Notes: a model not told the origin generated them from the sequence alone. A DNA stretch of 64,000 nucleotides from Longispora fulva (GCF_015751905.1 NZ_JADOUF010000001.1:5146001-5210000); one strand, 5' to 3'. Counted from the first letter of the stretch, positions 25,973 through 35,473 are shown. Made by a program: numbers and translations.

Positions 25973-27430
25973 TCAGGACAGACCAGACATCCCCACCGGG
26001 GACAGGAACCCGCCCTCGACCAGCTCCGGCACCAGCGCCGCCACCAACGCCGGCACGTCACGGCCGTACGACTCCGCCAGCCGGTCCAGTTGCCCGGCCA
26101 ACGGACGGGCCGGATCGCAGGCCCCGACGAGGTCGGCGGCGAGCGCGGAGACCCGCTCCTGCGACGGCGTCCGGTCGAACGCCCCGGCCGTCGCCAGCCG
26201 GTGCCCGTCGACAGCCCAGCCCGTGCCCGAGCGCACCGACTCGACGTGCAACGTCACCTCCTCGGGGACCTCGTAGCGGGCGGCGAGCAGGTCGGAGCCG
26301 TGCGCGCGCAGCCAGTCCTGCCGGGCGAACCAGGCCAGCACGTCCCCGCCGAACCGCGGCCACGCCTCCCTGCGCTCCACCCGCACCGTCGGCGCGGCGT
26401 GCCCGGCGTTGCGCAACGTCACGACGCCCCAGCCCAGGGACTCGATCCCCTCCGCGTGCAGCCAGTCCAACCAGCCGGTCGTGTCCTCCTCCGGCGAGGT
26501 CGCCCAGTGCTCCACGTAGTCCTTCGGCGCGAACGCGTTGGCCTCCACGATCCACGCGTCCAGGCCGGCGTCGGCGGCCAGGCCGGCCAGCCGCTCGGCC
26601 CAGTCGACCCCCGCCCGGTGCGCCCACTCCCCCTCGAACTGCATGAGGCCGCCGTCGGTCAGGAGCGCCGGGGCCGCCGCGAACATCTCGGTGATGATGG
26701 CGTCGCCGGGGCGGCCGCCGTCGCGGTACACGAAAGAGGGGCTTCCGGGTTTGATGATGAACGGCGGGTTGGCCACCACCAGGTCGAACCGCCGACCGGC
26801 GACCGGCGCGAACATGTCGCCGAGCAGCAGCTCCCAGTCCAGCCCGTTGAGCGCGGCCGTGGTCGCGGCCAGCCGCAGCGCCCGGGGCAGCAGGTCGGTG
26901 CCCGTGACGTGCTCGGCGTGCTGGGACAGGTGCAGGGCCTCGATGCCGCCGCCCGTGCACAGGTCCAGGGCGGAGCCGACCGGCCGGCGGACCGTGTAGT
27001 CGGCCAGCGCGAGGGAGGAGCCGGTGATGCCCAGGACGTGGTCGGCGGCCATCGGGCGGGCCGGGGGCGCGAGGTCGGCGAGCAGCCACCACGGGCCGTA
27101 GATCTCCAGGCTCAGGGTCGCCCGTACCCCGTCGCCGTGCGCCTCGACGAGGCCGGCCGCGACGGCGTCGGCCAGTGGCAGCGGCGCGAGGGCCGCGGCC
27201 ATCAGGTCCGCGGGCACCGTCCGGCCGGCCTGGAAGGCGCGCAGCAGGGTGGCCAGCGGGTCGTCGTCGGCCAGCGCCCGCAGCGCCGGCACGATGTCCC
27301 CGCCCTCGACCTCGCCGGCGAGATCGTCACCGAGCCGCTCCGACAGACCTTCCAACGTGTACCCGGCGGCGGTCAGCGCCTCCCGGAGCTGAGCGATCCC
27401 TGAACCGTCGAGGAGAGGCTGCTGTTCCAC
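25973..27430 (-). CDS. Class I SAM-dependent methyltransferase (N5-glutamine/N6-adenine type)
   Basis: A 485-residue protein. Residues 1-140 form an N-terminal helical/winged region. A Rossmann methyltransferase follows: ALDLCTGGGIEALHLS (SAM loop), then VVANPPFII, the NPPF motif of enzymes that methylate planar amide or amino nitrogens (glutamine, adenine or guanine). The C-terminal 150 residues are a separate domain. The actinobacterial family is annotated only as a methyltransferase; an rRNA or protein target is inference. GTG 27430 is the first start before the conserved region. Confidence 0.82.
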   Translation of the reverse strand: MEQQPLLDGSGIAQLREALTAAGYTLEGLSERLGDDLAGEVEGGDIVPALRALADDDPLATLLRAFQAGRTVPADLMAAALAPLPLADAVAAGLVEAHGDGVRATLSLEIYGPWWLLADLAPPARPMAADHVLGITGSSLALADYTVRRPVGSALDLCTGGGIEALHLSQHAEHVTGTDLLPRALRLAATTAALNGLDWELLLGDMFAPVAGRRFDLVVANPPFIIKPGSPSFVYRDGGRPGDAIITEMFAAAPALLTDGGLMQFEGEWAHRAGVDWAERLAGLAADAGLDAWIVEANAFAPKDYVEHWATSPEEDTTGWLDWLHAEGIESLGWGVVTLRNAGHAAPTVRVERREAWPRFGGDVLAWFARQDWLRAHGSDLLAARYEVPEEVTLHVESVRSGTGWAVDGHRLATAGAFDRTPSQERVSALAADLVGACDPARPLAGQLDRLAESYGRDVPALVAALVPELVEGGFLSPVGMSGLS

Positions 27431-27583
27431 GGCCCAGACGCTACAGGGCGGGACCGGGGTCGACGGGAGGGAGCGGGTGCCGAGGGGACCCTGCCGGCCC
27501 GGCGGCCCGTCCTGACAAACCGGACACGCCGAGCGACGTCGGCGGTACCGGTCATGCGTTGTCGCAGGTCGTAGGCTCGAGCC

Positions 27584-27679
27584 GTGGACATGATCGAGGA
27601 CTTCGGGCTGGACATCTTTGAGCCGGCGCACGACGAGACCGACGCGGCCGACCCGGCGGAGCACGCCGAACCGGAGTAG
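27584..27679 (+). CDS. Possible small acidic protein (31 aa)
   Basis: GTG 27584 (or ATG 27590) opens a 31-codon frame encoding an acidic peptide with an amphipathic start (DMIEDFGLDIF) and an Ala/Glu/Asp/Pro-rich tail. It sits alone between the divergent methyltransferase start and the convergent gene at 27690. G/C-rich third positions favour coding, but no strong ribosome site is seen. Unrecognised; it could be a leader or spurious. Confidence 0.4.
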   Translation: MDMIEDFGLDIFEPAHDETDAADPAEHAEPE

Positions 27680-27689
27680 CCCGCACCGG

Positions 27690-28301
27690 TCAGCCGCCCA
27701 GTTCGAGCACGTAGTGGTCGCCGTCGTGCCGGAAACCGATCCGGTCGTAGTACGGGGACAGCATCCCGCGCGGGCTCACCACCCGGCGGAAGCCACGGGA
27801 GACGAACAGCTGGCTACGCCGGTACACGAACTCGCCCGGGGTCAGGTCGCGGAACCTCGGCGTCACGTAGTCCAGCCCGACCTCCGCCACCCCGTCACCG
27901 GCGTCGCGGACCAGCACGACGCCGACCGTCTCGTCCCCCGACACCACGAGGAACGCCAGCCCGCCGGCCGGCCGGGTGAACCCCGGATTGAACCGGGCGA
28001 TGTCGGCGGCGTGCGCGTCGAGCACGTGGTCGACCATCCCGCCGCCCGAGGCCACCTCGACGACGGCGTACGCGCGCTCGTCATGCCGGGTGGCCAGCAG
28101 CCTGCGGAGATAGAAGGCGTTGATCAGGGCCAGAACCACGTTGAGGCCCACCATCGGCCACACGGCACGCGCGCCGTTGTACCCGATCAGCACCAGACAT
28201 CCGACCAGGTTGAGGGCCCGCAGCCGCAGGATCCGGGTCTGGAGCAAAGACCAGACGAGCACGGCGGAGCCGGCCCAGCCGACAAGATCGAGCCAGTTCA
28301 T
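27690..28301 (-). CDS. Membrane protein: YgjV-like helices plus GNAT-like C-terminal domain
   Basis: A 203-residue protein. Residues 1-70 carry three hydrophobic helices like the YgjV inner-membrane family. Residues 75-203 look like an acyltransferase-type domain (FLVVSGDETVGVVLVR, GLDYVTPRFRDLTPGEFVY, YYDRIGF near the end). Function unknown. ATG 28301 is used; the preceding GTG adds one residue. Confidence 0.7.
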   Translation of the reverse strand: MNWLDLVGWAGSAVLVWSLLQTRILRLRALNLVGCLVLIGYNGARAVWPMVGLNVVLALINAFYLRRLLATRHDERAYAVVEVASGGGMVDHVLDAHAADIARFNPGFTRPAGGLAFLVVSGDETVGVVLVRDAGDGVAEVGLDYVTPRFRDLTPGEFVYRRSQLFVSRGFRRVVSPRGMLSPYYDRIGFRHDGDHYVLELGG

Positions 28302-28374
28302 CACGCGAGGCTAGCCGACGGCGCCCGCCCCGGGACGGCGTTTGCCGATCCTCGCCACCGGGTACCCCGAAGAC

Positions 28375-28518
28375 ATGACACTCATCTTGTGGCTCCTCGC
28401 GGTGATCCTGGTCGTCTCCGGAATCGTCGCCCTGTTCCGCAGACAGGTCCTCTGGGGCATCGTGCTCATCGTTGTCGGGTTCCTCGTCGGCCCCGGCGGC
28501 GTCAGCATCTTCACGTGA
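28375..28518 (+). CDS. GPGG-motif small membrane protein (47 aa)
   Basis: A 47-residue protein of two hydrophobic helices (residues 3-19 and 25-39) separated by a basic turn (FRRQ), ending in the motif GPGGVSIF. This agrees with an actinobacterial family known as GPGG-motif small membrane proteins, function unknown. It stands alone between flanking genes on the opposite strand. Confidence 0.75.
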   Translation: MTLILWLLAVILVVSGIVALFRRQVLWGIVLIVVGFLVGPGGVSIFT

Positions 28519-28660
28519 CACCCCACGACGTCCAGAACGGACTCCGGCGCCGGCTGAGACCAGCATCTGACTACGGCGACACCTGCTCCGGGCGCGCCGG
28601 CCCTGCCCGGACCCGTCCGGTCGCGCGCGACGGCGGGCAGTGCCGTTCGACCGGCCCGTC

Positions 28661-30814
28661 CTAGCGGCGTTCGAGGAGCATGTCCACCGCGTCGGTGAGC
28701 TGCCACCACCACGCCGTCGCCCGGTACCGGTGCGGCGCCCCCAACGACGCCACCAGCACATCGGCGGACAACCGGCCGGCACGCGCCGCCGCCTGCCCGA
28801 CCGGCCCGGCCGAGTTGGCCACCCGCTCCGGGCCCAGCAGCGGCGACGGCCGGCCCCGCCCGGCGAACAGCCCGTCGAGCAGCATCACCGCGTGGTCGAG
28901 CGCGTCCGCGGCGAGGACCGTCGTCGGGTCGGCGGGCACCGGCTCCCAACTACCGTGCACCGAACGGTGCATCGGGCGCGAGTTGGGCTCGCACGACGCG
29001 GCGAGGACCGCACCGATCCCGAGCAGGTCCACCGTCTCGGCCGGGGGCAGGTCCGCCGCCGGCGGGAGAGTGGCCCACGGGTAGCCGGTGACCAGGTCCG
29101 GCCAGTCGCGGCGGGTGAGGAAGTCCGCGAGACGATCGGGGGCGCGGAACGCGTACACCCGGCGCGTCGACCCGAGGAACAGTCGGGGGCTGCCTGCGGA
29201 CAGGGTGTGCACGGGCCCGTCGGGGAGCTGGAGCACGACGGGGCGCGGGGCGGACCGGTCGGGGACGGGCGCGCCGGCCGACGCGGGCAGGTGCGCGGAC
29301 TGACCGTTCGGGGCCTGGGGAATCGGCGCTGGCGAGTAGACGTGGTCGGACCCACCCGGCGCGGGCGGATAGGTGTAGCCGGATCCGCCCGGCGCGGGCG
29401 GGTGGGCGTAGGCGGGGCCGTGCGGCGGCGCGGTCGGGTCGGTGTAGAGGGAGCCGGTCGGCGGGGCGAGGGTGTAGGCCATGGGCGCCGGTTCCGGCTC
29501 AGCCCAGATCGGGGCCGGCGGATCGGGCTGCGGCACGACCGGATCCGCCCACAGTGGCAGTAGCGGCGAGGAGAACCCGTCCGACTCGGCCGGCGCGGAC
29601 AGCGTCCGCAGCTCCTGGGTATCGCCTGACCCGGCCGACTGTAACGGGGCCGGGACGTTGACGGGTGGGCGTGGGGCCTGGACGGTGGCCGGCTGGCCGA
29701 GGGTCGGAGCGCTGGCCGGCTGGCGGGGGGCCGGGGCGTAGGCGGCCGCCGCTGTCGGCGGGTCCGTCAGCGCCTCCGGCGGGACGACCAGACTGCCCTC
29801 CGCCACGACCAGCTCCGGCTGCTCGAGCACGGTCGGGGCGACCCCGAACGCCCGGTGCAGCAGCGTCGCGACGGCCGGCAGCCGGCTGGACCCGCCGACC
29901 AGGAACACCCCGGCGAGCCGGCCCGGATCCTCGGCCCGCGCGCTGACCAGCGCCTCCCGGGTGGCCTCCACCGTCCGGTCGATCAGCGGGCCGGCGAGCT
30001 GGTCAAGCTCCTCGCGGCCGATCGGTGCCTCGGCCTCGATGATCGGGACGTACACGAACGCCTGGGCGGTACGAGCCAGCATCTCCTTCGCGCCGCGCAC
30101 GTCGTCGAGGAACTGCCGGGCCAGCCGCCGGTCGCTGGCGCTGGCCGGATCGGCGAGCCGCGCCCACTCCTCCGACGTCCGAGGCAGCGCGGCCCGCAGG
30201 TGGCCGACGAGCGCCGAGTCGATGTCGAGCCCGCCGACGTCGTTCAGACCGGCGGCGGACAGCACCGTGGGGCCGGGGCCGACCACGGAGGCGTCGAAGG
30301 TGCCGCCGCCGAAGTCGTACACGACAAGGGCACCGTCGCGGGCCAGGGAGCCGCGCAGCACCGTCGTGAAATAGCACGCCGCGGCGACCGGCTCGGCGGC
30401 CAGCTTCGGGGTCGGCAGGCCGGCCCGCAGCGCCGCGTCGGCGAGCATCCGCAGCCGATCCGGCCCCCAGGCCGCCGGGTGGGTGAGCACCACCTCGTCG
30501 GGCGGGCCGCCGATCGTGCGGACGGCCTCCGTGTACACCCGGTGCAGCACCGCGGCGACCAGCGTCACGGCCCGGTCTGCGTTGTCGGCGTCGTCGAGCA
30601 GCCGCTTCGGGTTGGGCACGAACCGTTCGGGGGCCAGCCGGGCGCTGTGCGCGGCGTCGCGGCCGGTGAGCAGCTCTCCGGCCGGGTTGGTGAACACCCC
30701 GGACGGCAACACCGGCGACCCGTCGAACAGCAGCTGGCGGACCTGGCCGTCGGGACGACCCAGGACCGCCACGGTGTTGGAGGTACCGAAGTCGATGCCC
30801 AGCCGATGACCCAT
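28661..30814 (-). CDS. Hsp70-family ATPase with Pro-rich linker and novel C-terminus
   Basis: A 717-residue protein. Residues 1-350 form an Hsp70/actin-fold ATPase: IDFGTSNTVAVL at 6-17, VVYDFGGGTFDASVV near 165-180 and VFLVGGSSRLPAV near 305. There is no substrate-binding domain. Residues 355-520 are a Pro/Ala/Tyr-rich low-complexity linker with GGSGYTYPPAP-like units. Residues 520-717 form an unrecognised domain ending in ATAWWWQLTDAVDMLLERR. Similar Hsp70-like proteins in actinobacteria are of unknown role. Divergent from the MGMT gene, 45 bp apart. Confidence 0.85.
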   Translation of the reverse strand: MGHRLGIDFGTSNTVAVLGRPDGQVRQLLFDGSPVLPSGVFTNPAGELLTGRDAAHSARLAPERFVPNPKRLLDDADNADRAVTLVAAVLHRVYTEAVRTIGGPPDEVVLTHPAAWGPDRLRMLADAALRAGLPTPKLAAEPVAAACYFTTVLRGSLARDGALVVYDFGGGTFDASVVGPGPTVLSAAGLNDVGGLDIDSALVGHLRAALPRTSEEWARLADPASASDRRLARQFLDDVRGAKEMLARTAQAFVYVPIIEAEAPIGREELDQLAGPLIDRTVEATREALVSARAEDPGRLAGVFLVGGSSRLPAVATLLHRAFGVAPTVLEQPELVVAEGSLVVPPEALTDPPTAAAAYAPAPRQPASAPTLGQPATVQAPRPPVNVPAPLQSAGSGDTQELRTLSAPAESDGFSSPLLPLWADPVVPQPDPPAPIWAEPEPAPMAYTLAPPTGSLYTDPTAPPHGPAYAHPPAPGGSGYTYPPAPGGSDHVYSPAPIPQAPNGQSAHLPASAGAPVPDRSAPRPVVLQLPDGPVHTLSAGSPRLFLGSTRRVYAFRAPDRLADFLTRRDWPDLVTGYPWATLPPAADLPPAETVDLLGIGAVLAASCEPNSRPMHRSVHGSWEPVPADPTTVLAADALDHAVMLLDGLFAGRGRPSPLLGPERVANSAGPVGQAAARAGRLSADVLVASLGAPHRYRATAWWWQLTDAVDMLLERR

Positions 30815-30859
30815 GCCGCCAAGTTATCGTGCCGCCCGTGATCCGGGTACGGTCGAGGG

Positions 30860-31336
30860 GTGGAATGGGCCCTGATCCCCGCGCCGTTCGGCCCGCTGGC
30901 CGTGGCCGCTGACGAGCACGGCGTCTGCCGGATCCAGTTCGAGGGGGTGCCCGGGCCGCTCGGGGACAGTCCGTATCTCGACAGTCTCCGCGAACAGATG
31001 GCGGCGTACTTCGCCGGAGAGCTCACCGAGTTCGACGTGCCGCTGTCGGTGCGGGTCGGGAGCCCGTTCGAGCGGCGGGTGTGGGCGGCACTCCGCGAGA
31101 TCCCGTACGGCGAGATGGCCACGTACGGGCGGATCGCTACCGATCTGGGCGATTCGGGGGCCGCGCGCGCGGTGGGGACGGCGAACAACCACAACCCGTT
31201 GCCGATCGTGGTGCCGTGTCACCGGGTGGTCGGCGCGGATGGGAAGTTGGTGGGCTTCGGGGGCGGGCTGCACCGCAAGAAGCATCTGCTGGAGCTGGAG
31301 GCCAGGGTCCGGGTCGAGCGGGAGTTCGGTCTCTGA
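30860..31336 (+). CDS. ogt: Methylated-DNA-[protein]-cysteine S-methyltransferase
   Basis: A 158-residue DNA repair protein. The suicide cysteine is Cys120 in VVPCHRVVGADG, preceded by the helix-turn-helix segment GEMATYGRIA and the arginine-finger region ARAVGTANNHNPLPI. It removes O6-alkyl groups from guanine by transfer to itself. It lacks the Ada regulatory domain. GTG 30860 gives the usual Ogt length. Confidence 0.93.
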   Translation: MEWALIPAPFGPLAVAADEHGVCRIQFEGVPGPLGDSPYLDSLREQMAAYFAGELTEFDVPLSVRVGSPFERRVWAALREIPYGEMATYGRIATDLGDSGAARAVGTANNHNPLPIVVPCHRVVGADGKLVGFGGGLHRKKHLLELEARVRVEREFGL

Positions 31337-31455
31337 CCTGGGTCGTGGCTGTGCCCCGCCGGGCTCCAGCTCGCGGTTTCGCGTCCAGCGGGTCTCGACT
31401 CGCGGCCCGGCCTTATCCAGCGGTCCCCGGCCGGCGGCCGTGACATGATGCGGAC

Positions 31456-31968
31456 ATGGCCCGCACGCTGCTGTTCGACGCCTCGGAGCTGCCCCCCGGC
31501 GGCTGGGACCGGCTGGACTGGCTGCTGCTGCGCGAGTCGCACGTGCACCGCTGCGCGGACGGCCCCACCCTGGACAGCGCTGTCGCGAAACTCGAGCGCC
31601 TCGACTACAAGGTCGTGCGGCTGGCCGCCGGCTCGTGGCGCGACGGGTCCGACATGCACGCGGCGCTCGCCAACGCCCTGGACTTCCCCGGGTACTACGG
31701 CCGCACCCTCGACGCCCTCAACGACGTCCTCTGGGACGTGGCCGGCTACGCCTACGGCAGCGACCCGACCACGACGGGTACCGTGCTGGCCCTCGATGGC
31801 TTCGAACGGTTCGCGGCCGGCGAGCCGGGCACGGCCGACGCGTTCCTGGACATCTTCGCCAGCCGGGCCCGTACGGCCCTCGTGATGGGCCACCCGATGC
31901 TGTGCCTCGTGGAGTCGAGGACGGAGTTCCCCCCGGTGGGCGCGACCCCGGTCCTGCGCTGGCCGTAG
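31456..31968 (+). CDS. Barstar-family protein (orphan)
   Basis: A 170-residue protein whose middle carries the barstar signature: GSDMHAALANALDFPGYYGR followed by TLDALNDVL, the region that plugs barnase-type RNases. The family is about 90 aa; here there are about 50 extra residues before the core and an extended C-terminus. No barnase-like or other RNase toxin gene lies next to it, so it is either an orphan immunity protein or a barstar-like regulator. Confidence 0.8.
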   Translation: MARTLLFDASELPPGGWDRLDWLLLRESHVHRCADGPTLDSAVAKLERLDYKVVRLAAGSWRDGSDMHAALANALDFPGYYGRTLDALNDVLWDVAGYAYGSDPTTTGTVLALDGFERFAAGEPGTADAFLDIFASRARTALVMGHPMLCLVESRTEFPPVGATPVLRWP

Positions 31969-32074
31969 CGCCGACCCGACCGCCGCGCACCCGGCCCGGA
32001 GGGGCGGGCCAACGCCGCCATGGACGCCGACGACCGCTGGAACCCGGGTCGGTCCCCTCCGTGACCGTCCGGGT

Positions 32075-33247
32075 TCAGGGCCCTTGGGCCAGGAGCATGA
32101 TCACGGCGTCGTCGGAGATCCGGCCGCCCTCCGTGTAGTCGAGCAGGTCCTTGCGCAGCGCCTCGGCCGCCGCGTCCAGGTCGGTACGGAAGTCTCGGGT
32201 CTGCGGCCGGCGGAGCAGTCCCCGGACGGGACCGGTGGCCCCCCGGACCGGACCGGTGGCCTCCCGGACCAGCCCGCCGAGCCGTTCGGTGAACGGGTAG
32301 AAGATGCCGAGCCGGCGGGCCTCGACCACCCCGTCGGTGACGAGGACCAGCACGTCGCCGGGTTCGCACGGCTCCGTCCACACGCACGGTTCGACCGCGC
32401 CGAGGTGCCCGAGCCCGAGGGGCGTGCCGGGGGCTGGCGGGCGCAGTTCGCGGACGTCGCCCCCGGCGTCGACGACGAGCGCCGGCACGTGTCCGCGGTG
32501 CAGCATCCGCACCTCGCCGCCCCGGAACTCGACGAACAGCGCGGTCACGTAGTCGTCGGGCGGCAGGTGTCGGCGGACGCTGGCCTCGACCTTGCGGGCC
32601 AGGTCGGCGAGGTCCGGCACGTCGTAGGCGGCCTCGCGGAACGCGCCGAGGACGACGGCTGCGGACTGGACGGCTTCGAGGCCCTTGCCGCGCACGTCGC
32701 CGATGACGACCCGGACGCCGTACGGGGTGGACAGCACCTCGTACAGGTCTCCGCCGATCTCGGCCTCCGCGGCGGCGGCCAGGAACCGCAGCCCGATCCG
32801 CACCCCGCCGACGGCCGCCGGCTGGGGGCGCAGGACGGCGTGCTGGGCGGCGAGCGCCACCGAGGTCACATCGGCCAACTGACGTTCACGTTTCTGGCGT
32901 AGTCGGGCGAAGTACACGAAAACTATGGTGGAGAAGATGAGTGCGCCGGTGCCGCCGAGGAACCGGTTGTCCTCGAAGGGTTTCTCGACGCCGTCGTAGA
33001 CGCCGAGCAGCAGCCGTTCGGGCACCGCCACCGCGCCGACGGCGAGCACGACGACCGGCGGGGCGACGATGGCCGCGATGGCCGGGGCGACCAGGAGGTA
33101 CGCGACGAAGTATGTGTGGCCCCGCCCGATCAGGTCGACGGCGCAGACCATCACGAGGATGAACACCGGCGGTCCCCACTCGCGCCACCGGGCTCGCCGG
33201 GCGGCGGGGACCCGGGCGCCAGCGCCCGCCGGACCGGCAACTCTCAT
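32075..33247 (-). CDS. RsbU-type PP2C serine/threonine phosphatase with membrane helices
   Basis: A 390-residue protein with an N-terminal membrane region (about 22-130, several helices), a short coiled linker (RLRQKRERQLADVT) and a PP2C/SpoIIE phosphatase domain (about 150-390). Metal-site motifs are GGDLYEV, IGDVRGKG, LVTDGVVEAR and the late SDDAVIML. Such enzymes dephosphorylate anti-sigma antagonists like the STAS protein at 12.6-12.9 kb. A duplicated ATGPVRG sits in a loop at about 345-358. ATG 33247 precedes the first helix. Confidence 0.87.
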   Translation of the reverse strand: MRVAGPAGAGARVPAARRARWREWGPPVFILVMVCAVDLIGRGHTYFVAYLLVAPAIAAIVAPPVVVLAVGAVAVPERLLLGVYDGVEKPFEDNRFLGGTGALIFSTIVFVYFARLRQKRERQLADVTSVALAAQHAVLRPQPAAVGGVRIGLRFLAAAAEAEIGGDLYEVLSTPYGVRVVIGDVRGKGLEAVQSAAVVLGAFREAAYDVPDLADLARKVEASVRRHLPPDDYVTALFVEFRGGEVRMLHRGHVPALVVDAGGDVRELRPPAPGTPLGLGHLGAVEPCVWTEPCEPGDVLVLVTDGVVEARRLGIFYPFTERLGGLVREATGPVRGATGPVRGLLRRPQTRDFRTDLDAAAEALRKDLLDYTEGGRISDDAVIMLLAQGP

Positions 33248-33407
33248 ACCGGCATTATCGCTTTTGGCCCCACCAGCCGGACGGCTACCCACGAACCACC
33301 GTTCCGGGCGGTCTCCACCACCGGCGGAAGCGGGGCGAGGGCGCCGCCACGGCGGGTGATGAGCCGCCGCCCCGGAGGCCCACGCCGGGACTACGAGGGC
33401 GCCGGTC

Positions 33408-34922
33408 TCAGGCCGCCCGCACGTGCCGTTCCAGGTCCACCAGCTCCCCGGTGTCGGGGTCGACCCGCCAGACCCGGGCCGCGCCGATGTCGAAGTACAA
33501 CCCGAGCAGCCGCAGCCGGCCGGCGGCGACGGCCTCGGCGACGGCCGGATAGGTGCGCAGGTGGGTGAGCTGCTGGATCACGTTCATCCGGCCGAGCCAC
33601 TCGTGCCCCTTCGTCGACGCCGACTCCGGCCAGGCCCTGGTCTCCCGGAACAGCCGCACACTCGGCTCGACGTGCCGCAGCCACGAGCCGAGCTGGCCCT
33701 CGATCCGCTTGCCGCTCAGGGTCGCCTTCATCGCGCCGCAGTCGGAGTGCCCGCAGACCACGATCGTGGACACCCCGAGAAGTCCGACGGCGAATTCCAC
33801 CGCCGCCCCGATCGACGGATCAAACCCGTTTCTGGGTACGAGGTTCCCGACGTTGCGCACGCAGAACAGGTCCCCGGGCCCGCTGGCCGTGATCACGTTG
33901 GGCACGAGGCGCGAGTCGGCGCACGTGATGAAGAACTGCCCCGGTCGCTGCACCCCGGCGAGATCCTCCAGATAGGGCCGGACCAGCGCCGCTCCCCGCC
34001 GCTCGAACTCGCGCACCCCGGCGGCGATCGGGTCGCGGGCCCCGACGGCCGACGGCGCGCACTGCTGCCAGGCCCCCCACGGCGCGAACAGCCGCCCGGA
34101 GCCGGTGGGCAGGGTCTTGCGGAGCCGGGGGTGGCGGGCGCCGGCCCGCTGGTACCAGCTGTCGTGCACCTCCTCGACCGCCACCCGTCCCCCACCGGCC
34201 TCGTGTTCGGTGCGCCAGCGCCGCAGCGCCTCGAAGGCGGCGTGGTCGAGCAGGTCGACGTGCAGTTCGAGGGTGACCGCCGCGCCGGGCGGCACGTTAC
34301 GCAGTTCGCGGAGCAGCCGGCCCACCCCGAGGAAGACGAGTGTGCCCCGGACGGTGACCCGCCAGCCGGTGTCGGGGCAGGGCTCGACGAGGACGGTGCA
34401 GTGCGTGAGCCGGTACACGGCGACGCAGACCGCGGACAGCAGCCCGAGGGCGACGCCGGTGACCAGCCCGCCGACGACCACCCCGGCCGCGGTGGCCAGG
34501 TAGGTGACGATCTCGTGGTGCCGCCACAGGGAGCGCAGGTGGGCCACGTCGATCAGCCGGAGTCCGCGCAGTCCGCCGAACAGGCCGGCGAGGACGGCGA
34601 CCGCGCCGACGACCAGGGTGTGCCGGAATCCGACGTGCGGGGTCGGCCAGAGTTGGATGACGGTGGGCAGGCCGAGCAGGCTGTGCAGCTGGTCCAGGAT
34701 GACGGTCGCCGCGGCTCCGGTGAGGGTGCCGTGCACGACCGCCGGGGACAGCGCGAGGGCCCGGTTCCCGAGCCTGGTCGCGCCCACGGCAAGTCGGACG
34801 CCGGCGGCCAGAACGACCGCCGCGCCCGCGATCGCCCAGCCGTGTTGGGCACTCAGTCCTGCTGCCAGAATGACTACAGCTAGGGGCAATTCGAGGCGAG
34901 TAATCACGCTTCGTGTGTCCAT
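33408..34922 (-). CDS. Shortened SulP-STAS-like membrane protein fused to beta-carbonic anhydrase
   Basis: A 504-residue fusion. Residues 1-175 contain about five hydrophobic helices matching only the C-terminal part of a SulP transporter; residues 185-265 form a STAS-like region; residues 285-504 are a beta-carbonic anhydrase with zinc ligands Cys334, His392 and Cys395 and the Asp336-Arg338 dyad (CADSR, HSDCG). SulP-carbonic anhydrase fusions normally have a full transporter of roughly 400 residues; here the N-terminal half is missing. The anhydrase looks active. Transport is doubtful. Confidence 0.88.
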   Translation of the reverse strand: MDTRSVITRLELPLAVVILAAGLSAQHGWAIAGAAVVLAAGVRLAVGATRLGNRALALSPAVVHGTLTGAAATVILDQLHSLLGLPTVIQLWPTPHVGFRHTLVVGAVAVLAGLFGGLRGLRLIDVAHLRSLWRHHEIVTYLATAAGVVVGGLVTGVALGLLSAVCVAVYRLTHCTVLVEPCPDTGWRVTVRGTLVFLGVGRLLRELRNVPPGAAVTLELHVDLLDHAAFEALRRWRTEHEAGGGRVAVEEVHDSWYQRAGARHPRLRKTLPTGSGRLFAPWGAWQQCAPSAVGARDPIAAGVREFERRGAALVRPYLEDLAGVQRPGQFFITCADSRLVPNVITASGPGDLFCVRNVGNLVPRNGFDPSIGAAVEFAVGLLGVSTIVVCGHSDCGAMKATLSGKRIEGQLGSWLRHVEPSVRLFRETRAWPESASTKGHEWLGRMNVIQQLTHLRTYPAVAEAVAAGRLRLLGLYFDIGAARVWRVDPDTGELVDLERHVRAA

Positions 34923-35137
34923 GACTACACATTGTGACGTATCTCGCAGGGGGTGTCACCGCCCGCCTGAGCTGTTAGGGTGATTTCCAAGGTTGCAGTC
35001 ATAGCTCTACGGCACGTGCTCGTTACGCCCGCAAAGTGTGTGACAGGCGGGCGATCGCTTTCCCGAGCGGGACGTTCGCGCAACCGGCCAGCCCACGAGG
35101 TGTGGGTCGGTGCTAGCTACGTTGCCAGGGAGAACGC

Positions 35138-35341
35138 ATGGCGCAGGGTGTCGTGAAGTGGTTCAACGCCGAAAAGGGCTACGGGTTCATCACGCCGGAC
35201 GGCGGCGGTGCTGACCTGTTCGTTCACTTCTCAGCGATCCAGACGAACGGCTACCGTTCGCTGGAGGAGAACCAGCGGGTCGAGTTCGAGGTCACCACGG
35301 GTCAGAAGGGCCCGCAGGCTGACCAGGTTCGTCCGCTGTAA
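35138..35341 (+). CDS. Cold-shock protein (CspA family)
   Basis: A 67-residue single cold-shock domain with RNP1 KGYGFI and RNP2 LFVHF. It binds single-stranded RNA or DNA as a chaperone. A 215-bp gap upstream probably includes a long 5' leader, as is usual for these genes. The ribosome site GGGAGAA precedes ATG 35138. Confidence 0.95.
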   Translation: MAQGVVKWFNAEKGYGFITPDGGGADLFVHFSAIQTNGYRSLEENQRVEFEVTTGQKGPQADQVRPL

Positions 35342-35356
35342 CCAACAACAGCCACT

Positions 35357-35396
35357 CACGGGCTCGAGCCGCGCGCCAGCGCAGCACGGGCCCGTG
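35357..35396 (+). terminator. Terminator of the cold-shock gene
   Basis: CACGGGC (35357-35363) pairs with GCCCGTG (35390-35396) around a GC-rich loop, followed by TTTGCATT. It begins 15 bp after the stop. Confidence 0.55.
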
Positions 35397-35473
35397 TTTG
35401 CATTCCCCCTTCTCCCGGGGCCCGGCGTACCTAGGCTGGACGTGTACCGGCCGCCGTACGAAGGGAACCTCCG

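Noticed and set aside
34923-35137. Riboswitch in the cold-shock 5' region
   Set aside because: No recognised riboswitch consensus or clear aptamer pairing could be identified; only a long leader is inferred.
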